In this document: positions 30,278 through 45,407 of the stretch, in pieces
Layout of the letters: each line of letters begins with the position of its first letter
Numbering within the stretch: the first letter of the stretch is position 1
Source of the DNA: Agreia bicolorata
Lineage (GTDB): Bacteria > Actinomycetota > Actinomycetes > Actinomycetales > Microbacteriaceae
DNA length: 64,000 nt
Direction: 5' to 3'
Assembly (NCBI RefSeq): GCF_000938265.1
Contig: NZ_JYFC01000008.1
Span: 157,686 to 221,685 of the forward strand
Position numbers and translations under genes: made by a program
Notes under the pieces: model-generated
The model's database searches: none
Told to the model about the DNA's origin: nothing
The model's input: only the letters and a program-made list of their open reading frames with translations

Positions 30278-30640
30278 TCAGGCGGTCGTCGTGCCGCGCC
30301 TCGCACGAAGTTGCGTCAGCGCATCTTCGAGAAGCTGTGCGGCCTCTTCTTCGGTGCGGCGTTCTTTGACGTACGCCAGGTGAGTCTTGTAGGGCTCGAG
30401 CTTCACGACGGAAGGGGGGTTCTCCTTGTCGCGGCCCGCCGGAAGGCCGGACGACGGGCAGTCGATGGTCTCGGGAATCTCTTCTTCGGGCAACGTCGCT
30501 GCGAAGTACTTGACGGTCTCGTTACCCAGCGCGTCCCAGTAGGAGACCTTGATGCGATCGGCGTGGAAGCCCCGATCCTGTTCGCCCATCGGGCCTGCGC
30601 CCACCCGGGATCCACGAATTGCACTGCCGCCTGAAGCCAC
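30278..30640 (-). CDS. rbpA: RNA polymerase-binding protein RbpA
   Basis: A 120-residue actinobacterial transcription factor that binds RNA polymerase and group I/II sigma factors and stabilises the open complex. It contains GSRVGAGPMGEQD and the core YWDALGNETVKYFA, followed by the C-terminal sigma-interaction helix RRTEEEAAQLLEDAL. One Cys (IDCPSSGLPAG) remains from the zinc ribbon-like region. The start is GTG at 30640. It lies next to secG, the usual actinobacterial neighbour. Confidence 0.95.
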   Translation of the reverse strand: MASGGSAIRGSRVGAGPMGEQDRGFHADRIKVSYWDALGNETVKYFAATLPEEEIPETIDCPSSGLPAGRDKENPPSVVKLEPYKTHLAYVKERRTEEEAAQLLEDALTQLRARRGTTTA

Positions 30641-30649
30641 GAGGTTCTC

Positions 30650-30901
30650 CTAGATTCCGGAATCGAATTTGGTGATGAGGCCGAGAACCACGATGCACGT
30701 GACCCAGACGAGGCCGAGAATCACTGTGATGCGGTTGAGGTTGCGCTCCGCGACGCCGGAGGCGCCCAAGTTGGAGGTGACGCCGCCGCCGAACATGTCG
30801 GAGAGGCCCCCGCCGCGACCACGGTGGAGAAGGATGAGGAGGGTCAGAAGGAGGCTCGTGATACCGAGCAGCACCTGTAGAACGACCTGAAGGATCTGCA
30901 C
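30650..30901 (-). CDS. secG: Preprotein translocase subunit SecG
   Basis: An 83-residue membrane protein with two transmembrane segments (residues about 2-22 and 55-75) separated by the conserved cytoplasmic loop LHRGRGGGLSDMFGGG. It forms the SecYEG channel with SecY and SecE. The start chosen is GTG at 30901 (VQILQVVLQ), with GAGAGG a few bases upstream; the longer frame upstream has no SecG character. It follows tpiA in the gap-pgk-tpi-secG order common in actinobacteria. Confidence 0.93.
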   Translation of the reverse strand: MQILQVVLQVLLGITSLLLTLLILLHRGRGGGLSDMFGGGVTSNLGASGVAERNLNRITVILGLVWVTCIVVLGLITKFDSGI

Positions 30902-31042
30902 GAATTGCCTCTCAAGAATGATGGCCGACCGGTGTGAAGCCAGACCAACGTCAATTATACCTGTACGTTGCCGCTGTGACGCACCATGACTTGCAGCGGC
31001 GCACAAAAGGCCGACCCGGGTGGGCCGGCCTCTCTGGTGTGC

Positions 31043-31843
31043 TTAGAACGCGTGCTTCTGGTACCGGATGATGCTGGCGAACTCTGTCAGGTCGAGACTG
31101 GCTCCACCGACGAGTGCTCCGTCGACGTTCGGCTGCTTCATGAAGCCGCCGATATTGGTCGACTTGACCGATCCGCCGTAGAGGATCCGTGTCTTCGCTG
31201 CGACGTCGGAGCCAAGCGTGGACTCGAGTACACCGCGCAGTGCGGCGCAGACGGCCTCCGCCTGCTCGGGCGTCGCCGCCTGTCCTGAGCCGATGGCCCA
31301 GACGGGCTCGTAGGCCACGACGATGTCGGATGCCGACTGCACGGACGACAGAGCCGCCGTCAGCTGCGCAACCGGCACTGCCGACGGACCGTGCTTCTCG
31401 AGATCTTCGGCTGTTTCTCCGACGCAGATGATCGGCACGATGCCGTTCGCGATGGCTGCGGCCGTCTTCGCCGCAACGACCTCGTCGGTCTCGGCGTGCA
31501 GCGTGCGGCGCTCCGAGTGTCCGATGATCACGTAGCGGCAGTCGAGCTGCTTCAGGAACGCGCCGGAGATCTCACCGGTGTATGCGCCGCTCGCATGCTG
31601 CGACACGTCTTGCGCGCCGTAGGCGAGCTCGAGCTTGTCAGCGGAGACGAGCGTCTGCACACTGCGCAGATCGGTGAACGGCGGAAAGATCGCAGCCTCG
31701 ACGTCGGCGTAGTTGTGGCCGGCATCTTTCAGGCTCCATGCGAGTTTCTGCACGAAAGCGATCGCCTGCAGATGATCGAGATTCATCTTCCAGTTTCCCG
31801 CGATGAGCGGAGTTCTGCTCTGCTTCTGACCAACACTTACCAT
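31043..31843 (-). CDS. tpiA: Triosephosphate isomerase
   Basis: A 266-residue TIM-barrel enzyme interconverting dihydroxyacetone phosphate and glyceraldehyde-3-phosphate. The catalytic Lys is in GNWKMN, the catalytic His in IIGHSERR and the catalytic Glu in VAYEPVWAIGSG. The ATG at 31843 overlaps the pgk stop by seven bases (ATGGTAA) and is preceded by GGAGG inside pgk, so expression is coupled to pgk. Confidence 0.97.
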   Translation of the reverse strand: MVSVGQKQSRTPLIAGNWKMNLDHLQAIAFVQKLAWSLKDAGHNYADVEAAIFPPFTDLRSVQTLVSADKLELAYGAQDVSQHASGAYTGEISGAFLKQLDCRYVIIGHSERRTLHAETDEVVAAKTAAAIANGIVPIICVGETAEDLEKHGPSAVPVAQLTAALSSVQSASDIVVAYEPVWAIGSGQAATPEQAEAVCAALRGVLESTLGSDVAAKTRILYGGSVKSTNIGGFMKQPNVDGALVGGASLDLTEFASIIRYQKHAF

Positions 31844-33048
31844 CCGAGGACCTCCAGTCCGGGCAGACGCTTGCCTTCGAGAAACTCGAGGCTTGCACCG
31901 CCACCTGTTGAAATATGGCCGAACTGATCATCACTGAAGCCGAGCGCCCTCACGGCGGCGGCCGAATCGCCACCCCCGACGACACCCAGGCCGTCGACGC
32001 GGGTCAAGGCATCGGCCACGGCACGCGTGCCCTCTGCGAATGGCGCGAGTTCGAAGACCCCCATGGGCCCGTTCCAGAAGACCGTCTTCGACTCTTCGAT
32101 GATGCGGGCGAACTCCGCACCCGTCTCAGGGCCGATGTCGAGTCCGAGCCCGGTCTGGCCGAACGGAGTCTCTTCGATGGATTCGGCACTCGTTACCGTG
32201 TGTTCTGCATCGGCACCGAATTTGGATGCGACGACGACGTCGGTCGGCAGAACGATGCGGATGCCGCGTTCTTTCGCCTCGGCCAGATAGCCCTTGACCG
32301 TATCGATCTGGTCGCTCTCGAGCAGGCTGCCGCCAACGCGGAAGCCCTGCGCCGCGAGGAACGTGAAGAGCATTCCTCCGCCGATGAGCAACGTATCGAC
32401 CTTGGGAAGCAGATGGCCGATGACGCCGAGCTTGTCGGAGACCTTCGAGCCACCGAGTACGACGGTGTAGGGCCGAGCCGGCTTCTCTGTCAGCTTCTCG
32501 AGCACGTCGAGTTCTGCAGCGATGAGCAGACCGGCCGCGCTGGGAAGCGCGGACGCGAGTTCGTAGACGCTCGCCTGCTTGCGGTGGACCACGCCGAAAC
32601 CGTCGGAGACGAATGCGTCTCCGAACTCGGCGAGCTGGGCCGCGAACGACGCCCTCTCGTCGGCGTTCTTGCTGGTTTCCGCAGCGTTGAACCGCAGGTT
32701 CTCGAGCAGTGCGACGTCGCCGTCGGTGAGTGAGCTGACAGCCTCGCGAGCACTCGCGCCGACCGTGTCGCCCGCGAAGGCGACAGGTTTGCCGAGAAGC
32801 TCCGACAGCCGCTGAGCGACCGGTTCGAGGCTGTACTGGGGATCGGGTGCACCGTCCGGCCGACCGAGGTGGCTGAGAAGGATTACCCGGGCGCCCTGAT
32901 TGATCAGGGCGTTGATGGTTGCCAGAGACGCTCGAACGCGCCCGTCGTCGGTGATGACCCCGTCTTTCAACGGAACATTGAGGTCACACCGAACGAGGAC
33001 GCGTTTTCCCGTGAGGGAGCCGAGCGAATCCAGAGTGCGCAGAGTCAC
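31837..33048 (-). CDS. pgk: Phosphoglycerate kinase
   Basis: A 403-residue two-domain kinase making ATP from 1,3-bisphosphoglycerate. The substrate motif RCDLNVPL is near the N-terminus and the C-terminal nucleotide site includes FWNGPMGVFE and GGGDSAAAV. It starts with GTG at 33048, 15 bases after gap. It is part of the gap-pgk-tpi glycolytic operon. Confidence 0.97.
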   Translation of the reverse strand: MTLRTLDSLGSLTGKRVLVRCDLNVPLKDGVITDDGRVRASLATINALINQGARVILLSHLGRPDGAPDPQYSLEPVAQRLSELLGKPVAFAGDTVGASAREAVSSLTDGDVALLENLRFNAAETSKNADERASFAAQLAEFGDAFVSDGFGVVHRKQASVYELASALPSAAGLLIAAELDVLEKLTEKPARPYTVVLGGSKVSDKLGVIGHLLPKVDTLLIGGGMLFTFLAAQGFRVGGSLLESDQIDTVKGYLAEAKERGIRIVLPTDVVVASKFGADAEHTVTSAESIEETPFGQTGLGLDIGPETGAEFARIIEESKTVFWNGPMGVFELAPFAEGTRAVADALTRVDGLGVVGGGDSAAAVRALGFSDDQFGHISTGGGASLEFLEGKRLPGLEVLGW

Positions 33049-33063
33049 AGTGGATTCCTCGAA

Positions 33064-34789
<1,726 letters not shown>

Positions 34790-34918
34790 TGATATCTCCT
34801 CGAATAAGGCGCCGTTCCGAGAACCCGGACGGCTGTGAGTGACCTGATCAGTCTACTGAGGTCAACGGACAGGGCCCTGAAAACTTCCTGACGTCTCGGT
34901 ATCGGCCCGATGAATCTC

Positions 34919-35896
34919 TCAGTCGTCGAGATCCGGCGGCAGGTTCGCGTCGGTTCCCGGGATTCCGAGATCGCTCGCCTGCTTATCGGCCATCGCGAGC
35001 AGACGCCGGATGCGCCCGGCGATCGCATCCTTCGTCATGGGCGGGTCGGCGTGATGCCCGAGTTCGTCGAGACTCGAGTCGCGGAAGTTCAGACGAAGGT
35101 CACCCGCATACTTCAGATGGGGCGGAACATCCGGTCCGAGGATCTCGAGAGCACGCTCAACCCGGGAGCACGCCGCGACGGCGGCTTGCGCCGAGCGACG
35201 CAGGTTGGCGTCGTCGAAGTTGACGAGTCTGTTCGCCGTTGCGCGTACCTCTCGGCGCTGTCGCAGGTCTTCCCATCGGGAGACCGCGTCGGCGGCGCCC
35301 ATAAGCGAGAGCATGCGTGCGATCGCCTCACCGTCGCGAATGACGACGCGGTGCACTCCCCTGACCTCTCGTGCCTTCGCCTGCACGTGGAGTCGTGCAG
35401 CCGCTCCGACCAACGCCATCGCTGACTCGTTGCCGGGGCACGTGATCTCGAGAGCGGCCGATCTCCCCGGATCGGTCAGGGTGCCGTTCGCCAGGAATGC
35501 GCCCCGCCACACCGCGGAAAGCTCTTCTTGGGAGCCCGTCGTGAGCCGGTTCGGAAGGCCGCGGATCGGCCGACGACGCGCATCCAGCAACCCGGTCTGT
35601 CGGGCGAGCGTCTCGCCGCCATCGATGACCCGCACGAGATACGTGCCCGTGCGTTTGGTGCCCGATGCGGAGACGTGCGAGACCTCGCCTCGAATTCCGT
35701 AGAGTTCGGCGAGGTCGCGGCGCACGCGCTTCACCAGATCGGGAGTGTCGAGTTCGGACTCGATCGCGATGCGATTCGAGATCAGGTGAAGTCCACCGGA
35801 AAAGCGCAGGATCGTCGCCAGTTCGGCGGCGCGGAGGGTCGTCTTCTTCGCGACGACGCGGGTCAGTTCTTCTTTGACATCGGCGGTGAGAGCCAA
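34919..35896 (-). CDS. whiA: DNA-binding protein WhiA
   Basis: A 325-residue WhiA protein, with an N-terminal LAGLIDADG homing-endonuclease-like domain ([18 protein letters not shown]) and a C-terminal helix-turn-helix ending in [18 protein letters not shown]. WhiA controls cell division and, in Streptomyces, sporulation genes with WhiB. The order uvrC-rapZ-whiA is a conserved Gram-positive cluster and is kept here. Confidence 0.95.
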   Translation of the reverse strand: MALTADVKEELTRVVAKKTTLRAAELATILRFSGGLHLISNRIAIESELDTPDLVKRVRRDLAELYGIRGEVSHVSASGTKRTGTYLVRVIDGGETLARQTGLLDARRRPIRGLPNRLTTGSQEELSAVWRGAFLANGTLTDPGRSAALEITCPGNESAMALVGAAARLHVQAKAREVRGVHRVVIRDGEAIARMLSLMGAADAVSRWEDLRQRREVRATANRLVNFDDANLRRSAQAAVAACSRVERALEILGPDVPPHLKYAGDLRLNFRDSSLDELGHHADPPMTKDAIAGRIRRLLAMADKQASDLGIPGTDANLPPDLDD

Positions 35897-35966
35897 TCTC
35901 TATCCATTCGTTCGTGCGGCCGATGTCGCGCGGGATGCTTGTGGCATCTGCCGGCGACGGCCGGTG

Positions 35967-36842
35967 TTATTCGCGACCGAGGTCGCGATGCTTGACGTTG
36001 ACGACGACGCCCGGGTAGGACGCGAGCCGCGTGGCGAGAGCTCGGGTGAGGGCCACGGAACGGTGTTTGCCGCCCGTGCATCCGATGGCCATGGTGGCGT
36101 GTCGTTTGTTCTCGCGCTGGTAACCGGCGAGAACGGGCTTGAGGGAGGCCGCGTAGGACTCGAGGAACTCCGCCGCGCCGTCTTGAGCGAGGACGTAGTC
36201 GCTGACCTCGGGGTCGAGTCCGGTGTGGGCGCGCAGTTCCGGAATCCAGAACGGGTTCGGCAGAAAGCGGGCATCGGCAATCGAATCGACGTCTGTCGGG
36301 GTGCCGTACTTGAAGCCGAAACTCATGAGCGTGACCTGAACGCCGGGCGTATCCGTGGTGGAGAAGCCCTCCGCGATGCGGGTGGCGAGCTGGTGGATGT
36401 TGAGATCCGATGTGTCGATGACCATATCGCTTGACTCGCGGATGGGGTGGAGTCGCACGCGTTCGCGCTCTATGCCGTCGAGGAGAGTGCCGTCGCCCTG
36501 AAGCGGATGCGGGCGTCTCACCTGTTCGAATCGCCGCACGAGCGCCGAGTCGGTGGCCTCGAGGAACAGCACACGGAGCTGGCTGCCGTCGCGGAGCGAG
36601 TGGATGATCTCCTGCAGGTCGCCGAAGAAGTCGCGGCCTCGCACATCGACGACGGCCGCGATTCGGGGAAGTGTCGATCCGGCCTTCTCCGCGAGATCGA
36701 CCAGGGGCCTCAGCATCTGCGGCGGGAGGTTGTCGACGACGTACCAGCCCAGGTCTTCGAGGGCATTGGCGACGGTCGATCGGCCGGCCCCCGACATGCC
36801 TGTGACTATCAGCACTTCTTGCGGAAGTGGATCGTCAGTCAT
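35967..36842 (-). CDS. rapZ: RapZ family nucleotide-binding protein
   Basis: A 291-residue P-loop protein of the RapZ/YvcJ family. The Walker A motif is GMSGAGRST, with Arg instead of the usual Lys, which I recall as common in actinobacterial members. GVQVTLMSFGFKYG and the C-terminal CTGGKHRSVAL are family signatures. In E. coli RapZ directs RNase E to small RNAs that control amino-sugar synthesis; in Gram-positives its role is less clear. It sits between uvrC and whiA as usual. Confidence 0.93.
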   Translation of the reverse strand: MTDDPLPQEVLIVTGMSGAGRSTVANALEDLGWYVVDNLPPQMLRPLVDLAEKAGSTLPRIAAVVDVRGRDFFGDLQEIIHSLRDGSQLRVLFLEATDSALVRRFEQVRRPHPLQGDGTLLDGIERERVRLHPIRESSDMVIDTSDLNIHQLATRIAEGFSTTDTPGVQVTLMSFGFKYGTPTDVDSIADARFLPNPFWIPELRAHTGLDPEVSDYVLAQDGAAEFLESYAASLKPVLAGYQRENKRHATMAIGCTGGKHRSVALTRALATRLASYPGVVVNVKHRDLGRE

Positions 36843-36884
36843 GGGGTCGCCTTCTTCGAGAGTGCAGTCGGATGAACGTCTAGC

Positions 36885-38785
36885 CTACCGTCGGGGCTCG
36901 GCGGCCGGAGCCGCGGAGTCTGGATGGAGGTGGGCGAAGACTGTTTGCGCCAGAGCCGGGCCGACCCCGCGAACGGCGGCGATCGCATCCGGTTTCGCCT
37001 GTCGTAGTTGCGACACCGAGCCGAAGTGAGTGAGCAGCTGCTTGACACGACTCGGACCGAGCCCCGGGATCTCGCCGAGAACTGAGGCGATATCGCGCTT
37101 GCGCCTCGTGCGCTGATGGATGATCGCGAATCGATGAGCCTCGTCGCGCAGTCGCTGGAGCATAAAGAGCGCTTCGCTGCCTCGCGGCAGTATGACCGGG
37201 AAGTCACTGTCGGGCAGCCAGATCTCTTCGAGGCGCTTGGCCAGGCCGCAGAGGAAGATGCCCTCGACACCGGACTCGCGGAGCGCGCGGGCGGCGGCCT
37301 GCACCTGCGGTTGGCCTCCGTCGACGACGAGGAGGTTCGGTGGGTAGGAGAACTTTTTGGAGGCGGAGTCGGACTCGCTGCGCTCGGTTCCTTCGCGCAG
37401 ATAGGCGAGCCGCCTCGTGACGACCTGGTGGATCGAGTCGGTGTCGTCTGTGGATTCGGCGATCGTGAACCGGCGGTACTGGTCTTTTCGCGGAAGCCCG
37501 TCTTCGAAGACGACCATGGATGCGACGATGTTCGTGCCGCCGAGGTGGGACACGTCGAAGCACTCCATGCGTAGCGGGGCGTCAGGCATGCCGAGCGCGT
37601 CTTGAATATCGGTCATAGCCTGACTGCGAGCGACGAAATCGGCGCTGCGCCTGGTCTTGTAGAGCTGAAGCGCGTTCATGGCGTTGATTCTCGCCGTCTG
37701 CATCAGCGCCGCCTTCTCGCCTCGCTGGGCGGTGCGGAGGCTGACCTTGCCCTTCTCTCGCCGGGTGCCGAGCCAGGTCTCGAGTTCGGCCTTGTCTTCG
37801 GGCAGCTCGGGAACGATGATCTCGCGAGGCGGGACGGTCGTGCCGTCGTATGCGGCCTGCAGGATGGAGTCGACGAGCTCGGCGGTCGTGAGGTCGAGTT
37901 CTTTGTCGACGACCCAGGCCCGCACACCGCGAATGCGGCCGCCGCGAACGATGAATTGCTGCACCGCGGCCGCAAGCTCGTCGTGTTCGACACCGAACAG
38001 GTCGGTGTCGAGATTGTCAGACAGAACGACGGCGCTCTTCTCGAGCACTGCCTCGAGAGCCTGGAGTTGATCGCGGTACATGGCTGCTGCCTCGTATCGT
38101 TGCTCGACGGCCGCCTCTTTCATCTTTCGGGTCACTTCGGTTACGAAGCGGTTGTCTCCCCCGGCCATAAATGACACGAAGTCGTTGACGATGGCCCTGT
38201 GCTCCTCGACCGTCACCTTGTGCGAGCACGGCCCCCGCAACGGCCGATCTGACCGGGAAAGCACGGGCGCCCGGACTCCATGGCCTTTTTGTAGCTCGAG
38301 TCCGAGCAGGTGCGGATCGGGAACGCCTTGACCATGAGCTCGATCGTCTCGCGCACGGCCCAGATCTTGGGGTACGGGCCGAAGTAGCGTGCGCCCGGAA
38401 TGCGTGTGTTGCGAGTGACGATGACACGCGGAGCCTCATCGGCGAGCGTTATGGCCATGAACGGGTAGGTCTTGTCGTCGCGGAACTTGACGTTGAACGG
38501 CGGGTCGAACTCCTTGATCCACGTGTACTCGAGCTGCAGGGCCTCCACATCGCTGCCCACGACGGTCCACTCCACCGAGGCGGCAGTGGTGACCATGCGG
38601 CGTGTGCGCTCATGCAGGCTTCGCAGCGGCGCGAAGTAGTTGCTCAGGCGGGCTCGCAGGTTCTGCGCTTTGCCCACGTACAGCACCCGCCCGGTCGCGT
38701 CGCGGAAGCGGTACACGCCCGGCTGGGTGGGAATTTCCCCCGCTTTCGGGCGGTAGGGAACCGTGTCTGGAGAGGTTCGTGCCAT
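36885..38785 (-). pseudogene. uvrC: Excinuclease ABC subunit C, interrupted by apparent -1 frameshift
   Basis: The ATG at 38785, two bases after the uvrA stop, opens the UvrC N-terminus: GIY-YIG nuclease ([19 protein letters not shown]) through [11 protein letters not shown]. The frame then turns into RARTR and stops after 190 residues. The remainder, from [16 protein letters not shown] through the UVR motif, the C-terminal nuclease and the helix-hairpin-helix ([15 protein letters not shown]), continues in another frame to 36885. Adding one G to the five-G run (minus strand, 38232-38236) restores the standard CGGPCSHKV sequence. Everything else is intact, so a homopolymer sequencing error is the leading explanation; a real uvrC mutation is the alternative. 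Confidence 0.85.
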
Positions 38786-38787
38786 GT

Positions 38788-41655
<2,868 letters not shown>

Positions 41656-41728
41656 CTCGAAAGTCTATGTGCGGCCACCGACACCGCGTCCCTCTTCCGC
41701 TGAGGGCGTGCAGTGTCGAGGGACTGTG

Positions 41729-42232
41729 CTAGGCCTCGAACACCAGCAGGGTGCTCGACGCGGTCGCCACGGTGCGCCCCTCGGAATCGGTCACCACACC
41801 CTCGGCGAAGGCGATGCGGCTGCCGGGCTTGGTGACCGTGCCCGTGACGGTGAGCGTTCCCGAGACCGTGTTGAGGGCGCGGAGGTAGTTGACCTTGATC
41901 TCGAGCGATGTGTAGCCCTGCCCTGCCCGCAGGGTGGAGTGCACCGCGCAGCCGAGAGCGGAATCGAGTGCGGTGCACATAAAGCCGCCGTGGACGGCGC
42001 CGATGGGGTTGTAGACCGACTCGTCGGGCGTGCAGGTGAAGACGGCGGTGCCATGGCTCGCCGACACGAGCTCGAGGTTCATCAACACTGCGATCGGCGG
42101 GGGCGGGATGCGGCCCGCGATCATCGCGTTCAGGTACTCGAGTCCGCCGAGCGTCTTCGCCTGGGCGGCCCCGATGAGCGGATCCTCCCACTCGACGACC
42201 CGCCGGCGCAGTGGGTCGGGCTCGGTGGTCAC
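41729..42232 (-). CDS. PaaI family hotdog thioesterase
   Basis: A 167-residue hotdog-fold protein. The active-site block is [20 protein letters not shown], with the typical HGG and following acidic residue. Such proteins hydrolyse aromatic or aliphatic acyl-CoA. The GTG start overlaps the uvrB stop by four bases, so it is translationally coupled to uvrB. A repair role is unlikely; the linkage is probably just operon sharing. Confidence 0.87.
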   Translation of the reverse strand: MTTEPDPLRRRVVEWEDPLIGAAQAKTLGGLEYLNAMIAGRIPPPPIAVLMNLELVSASHGTAVFTCTPDESVYNPIGAVHGGFMCTALDSALGCAVHSTLRAGQGYTSLEIKVNYLRALNTVSGTLTVTGTVTKPGSRIAFAEGVVTDSEGRTVATASSTLLVFEA

Positions 42233-44298
42233 GAGAGGTGCCCGGCGGCCGACATCTGCCGCAGCTCTTTCTTGAGGTCGCCCAGCTCGTCGCGCAGACG
42301 TGCGGCGAGCTCGAACTTCAGTTCGCCCGCGGCCTGGAGCATCTGCTCGTTGAGGTCGGCGATGATCGCCTCCAGCTGGTTCGCGCCCTCCGCCGCGATG
42401 CCTTCGCGGCGCAGATTAGGCGTCGGCGACTTCTTTTTGGAACCGTCGCGGCCCGCGAGCAGCTGCGCTGTATCCGCACCTTCTCGCGCGAGCACCTCAG
42501 TGATATCGGCGATGCGCTTGCGCAACGGTGTGGGGTCGATGCCGTGCTCGGTGTTGTATGCCACCTGCAACTCACGCCGACGCGTGGTCTCGCTGATGGC
42601 GAAGGCCATCGAGTCGGTCACCTTGTCGGCGTACATGATGACCTGGCCCGACACGTTGCGTGCGGCTCGACCGATGGTCTGGATGAGCGAGGTCGACGAC
42701 CGCAGGAACCCCTCCTTGTCGGCATCGAGGATGGCGACAAGCGAGACCTCGGGCAGGTCGAGCCCTTCTCGCAGGAGGTTGATGCCCACGAGCACGTCGT
42801 AGAGGCCTGCGCGCAGCTCGGTGAGCAGTTCGACCCGGCGCAGGGTGTCGACATCGGCGTGCAGGTAACGCACCTTGACCCCGTGCTCGCCCAGGAAGTC
42901 GGTGAGTTCCTCGGCCATCTTCTTGGTGAGTGTGGTGACGAGAACGCGCTCGTCTCTGCCGGCACGCAGGCGGATCTCTTCGAGAAGATCGTCGATCTGG
43001 CCGGTGGAGGTCTTGATCACGATCTCGGGGTCGATCAGGCCCGTGGGCCGGATGATCTGCTCTACGACACCGTCGGCGATGCCCAATTCGTACTTGCCGG
43101 GGGTAGCCGACAGGTATACCGTCTGGCCGACTCTCTCTTTGAACTCGGGCCATTTGAGCGGGCGGTTGTCGAGCGCGCTCGGCAGGCGGAATCCGTGGTC
43201 TACCAGGGTGCGTTTGCGCGACGAGTCGCCCTCGTACATGGCGCCGATCTGAGGAACCGTGACGTGGGACTCGTCGATGACCACGAGGAAGTCGTCGGGG
43301 AAGTAGTCGAGAAGGCAGTGAGGGGCGGCGCCGGGAGGCCGCACGTCCATGTGCCAGGAGTAGTTCTCGATGCCGGAGCAGAACCCGATCTGCTGCATCA
43401 TTTCGAGATCGAAAGTGGTGCGCATGCGCAGGCGCTGGGCCTCGAGAAGCTTGCCCTCCTTCTCGAGCTGACCCACGCGCAGTTCGAGCTCGTCTTGAAT
43501 CGTGCCGATGGCGCGCTGCATCACATCGGTATCGGTGACGTAGTGCGACCCAGGAAAGACGGAGACGGAGTCGAGCTTGCGCACGATGTCGCCGGTGAGC
43601 GGGTGGAGGCTGTAGAGAGCCTCGATCTCGTCGCCGAACATCTCGATGCGGATCGCGAGCTCTTCGTACTGGGGAATGATCTCGATCGTGTCGCCCCGCA
43701 CACGGAAGTTGCCGCGCGAGAAGTCGATGTCGTTGCGGTTGTACTGCATCGAGACGAACTTGCGGATCAGCCAGTCTCTGTCGATGCGCTGGCCGACCTG
43801 CAGCGCGATCATCGCGTTCATGTACTGCTCTGGCGTGCCGAGGCCATAGATGCACGAGACCGTCGAGACCACGACGACGTCGCGCCTGCTGAGCAGCGAG
43901 TTCGTGGTCGAGTGGCGCAGGCGCTCGACCTCGGAGTTGATCGAGCTGTCTTTCTCGATGAAGGTATCTGTCTGGGGAACGTAGGCCTCAGGCTGGTAGT
44001 AGTCGTAGTACGAGACGAAGTACTCGACGGCGTTGTTGGGCATGAGTTCGCGGAACTCATTCGCGAGTTGAGCCGCAAGGGTCTTGTTGTGCGCGAGCAC
44101 GAGCGTGGGGCGCTGGACCGCTTCGATGAGCCAGGCCGTCGTCGCCGACTTGCCGGTGCCTGTTGCACCGAGGAGTACCACGTCGGTCTCCCCCGCGTTG
44201 ATCCGTGCAGTCAGCTCGGCGATGGCGGTCGGCTGGTCGCCGCTCGGGCTGTATTCACTGACGACTTCGAAGGGGTGGACGGAGCGGGTGGGTTCCAT
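42229..44298 (-). CDS. uvrB: Excinuclease ABC subunit B
   Basis: A 689-residue UvrB helicase-like damage verifier. Walker A is [14 protein letters not shown], the DEAD-type motif is [13 protein letters not shown], the beta-hairpin region [17 protein letters not shown] is present, motif VI is QTIGRAARN, and the UVR domain at the C-terminus ([17 protein letters not shown]) would contact UvrC. ATG at 44298 gives [10 protein letters not shown]. It is divergent from pfkA, 80 bases away. Confidence 0.97.
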   Translation of the reverse strand: MEPTRSVHPFEVVSEYSPSGDQPTAIAELTARINAGETDVVLLGATGTGKSATTAWLIEAVQRPTLVLAHNKTLAAQLANEFRELMPNNAVEYFVSYYDYYQPEAYVPQTDTFIEKDSSINSEVERLRHSTTNSLLSRRDVVVVSTVSCIYGLGTPEQYMNAMIALQVGQRIDRDWLIRKFVSMQYNRNDIDFSRGNFRVRGDTIEIIPQYEELAIRIEMFGDEIEALYSLHPLTGDIVRKLDSVSVFPGSHYVTDTDVMQRAIGTIQDELELRVGQLEKEGKLLEAQRLRMRTTFDLEMMQQIGFCSGIENYSWHMDVRPPGAAPHCLLDYFPDDFLVVIDESHVTVPQIGAMYEGDSSRKRTLVDHGFRLPSALDNRPLKWPEFKERVGQTVYLSATPGKYELGIADGVVEQIIRPTGLIDPEIVIKTSTGQIDDLLEEIRLRAGRDERVLVTTLTKKMAEELTDFLGEHGVKVRYLHADVDTLRRVELLTELRAGLYDVLVGINLLREGLDLPEVSLVAILDADKEGFLRSSTSLIQTIGRAARNVSGQVIMYADKVTDSMAFAISETTRRRELQVAYNTEHGIDPTPLRKRIADITEVLAREGADTAQLLAGRDGSKKKSPTPNLRREGIAAEGANQLEAIIADLNEQMLQAAGELKFELAARLRDELGDLKKELRQMSAAGHLS

Positions 44299-44378
44299 GC
44301 ATTAAGTTTAGGTCGGGGTAGTGACACTGGTCCCTGCCTGGCAGTGGAAACGGATTTCTTTCGAACAGGAGCGGCGCC

Positions 44379-45407
44379 ATGCGCATCGGCATTCTCACCT
44401 CGGGCGGCGACTGTCCCGGACTCAACGCGGTCATCCGCGGCGCGGTTCTCAAGGGAACGGAGATCAACGGCCAAGAGTTCGTCGGGTTCAGAGACGGCTG
44501 GAGGGGTGTCGTCAACGCCGACATCATGGAGCTCACCCGCCACAACATCCGCGGTATCGCCAAGCAGGGCGGCACGATCCTGGGTACATCGCGCACCAAC
44601 CCGTTCGAGGGCGAGAACGGCGGACCGGAGAACATCGCCGCCAACATGGAGCGCCACGGAATCGACGCGATCATGGCCATCGGCGGTGAAGGCACTCTCG
44701 CTGCAGCGAAACGCCTCACCGATGCCGGCCTCAAGATCGTCGGCGTTCCGAAGACTGTCGACAACGACCTCGACGCGACGGACTACACCTTCGGTTTCGA
44801 TACCGCTGTGCAGATCGCGACAGACGCCATGGATCGACTGCGCACGACCGGCGAGTCGCACAGCCGGTGCATGGTTGCAGAGGTCATGGGTCGTCACGTG
44901 GGCTGGATCGCACTGCACTCGGGTATGGCGGCGGGCGCCCACGCCATCCTGATTCCCGAGCAGAAGACCAGTGTCGAGCAGATGTGCGAGTGGGTGCAGA
45001 GCGCCTACGATCGCGGTCGCGCTCCCCTGGTCGTTGTGGCCGAGGGCTTTATGCCCGACAGCATGGACGACCCGCACTCCGAGCGGGGTCTGGATGCTTT
45101 CGGTCGGCCGCGTCTCGGAGGCATCGGCGAGCGCATCGCGCCGCTGATCGAATCGATAACGGGAATCGAGACCCGGGCGACGACGCTCGGCCACATCCAG
45201 CGTGGAGGTGTGCCGAGCGCCTACGACCGCGTTCTCGCGACTCGTCTCGGCATGGCTGCCAGCGACATCATCGGCGAAGGCGCCTGGGGCCAGATGGTCG
45301 CTCTGAAGGGCACCGAGATCGTCACTGTCGGGTTCGCCGAGGCGCTGGGCAAGCTCAAGACGGTGCCGCAGCACCGTTACGACGAGGCCGCGCTGCTGTT
45401 CGGCTAG
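44379..45407 (+). CDS. pfkA: 6-phosphofructokinase (group III type)
   Basis: A 342-residue phosphofructokinase. The N-terminal loop is ILTSGGDCPGLNAV. The motif GGEGTLAAA has Gly at the position (104 in E. coli) that distinguishes ATP users from pyrophosphate users, which carry Asp. PKTVDNDL has Lys at position 124, a trait of pyrophosphate and actinobacterial group III enzymes. The best reading is an ATP-dependent enzyme of the actinobacterial group. The catalytic Asp is in TVDND. It converges with coaE, their stops sharing one CTAG. Confidence 0.93.
   Translation: MRIGILTSGGDCPGLNAVIRGAVLKGTEINGQEFVGFRDGWRGVVNADIMELTRHNIRGIAKQGGTILGTSRTNPFEGENGGPENIAANMERHGIDAIMAIGGEGTLAAAKRLTDAGLKIVGVPKTVDNDLDATDYTFGFDTAVQIATDAMDRLRTTGESHSRCMVAEVMGRHVGWIALHSGMAAGAHAILIPEQKTSVEQMCEWVQSAYDRGRAPLVVVAEGFMPDSMDDPHSERGLDAFGRPRLGGIGERIAPLIESITGIETRATTLGHIQRGGVPSAYDRVLATRLGMAASDIIGEGAWGQMVALKGTEIVTVGFAEALGKLKTVPQHRYDEAALLFG

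Noticed and set aside
36885..38785. Programmed frameshift in uvrC
   Set aside because: No slippery heptamer or downstream stem was recognised, and no such mechanism is known for uvrC; a missing G is simpler.
42211..44952. 913-aa open frame antisense to uvrB and running into pfkA
   Set aside because: Shadow frame over two clear genes; Val/Asp/Arg-rich without motifs.
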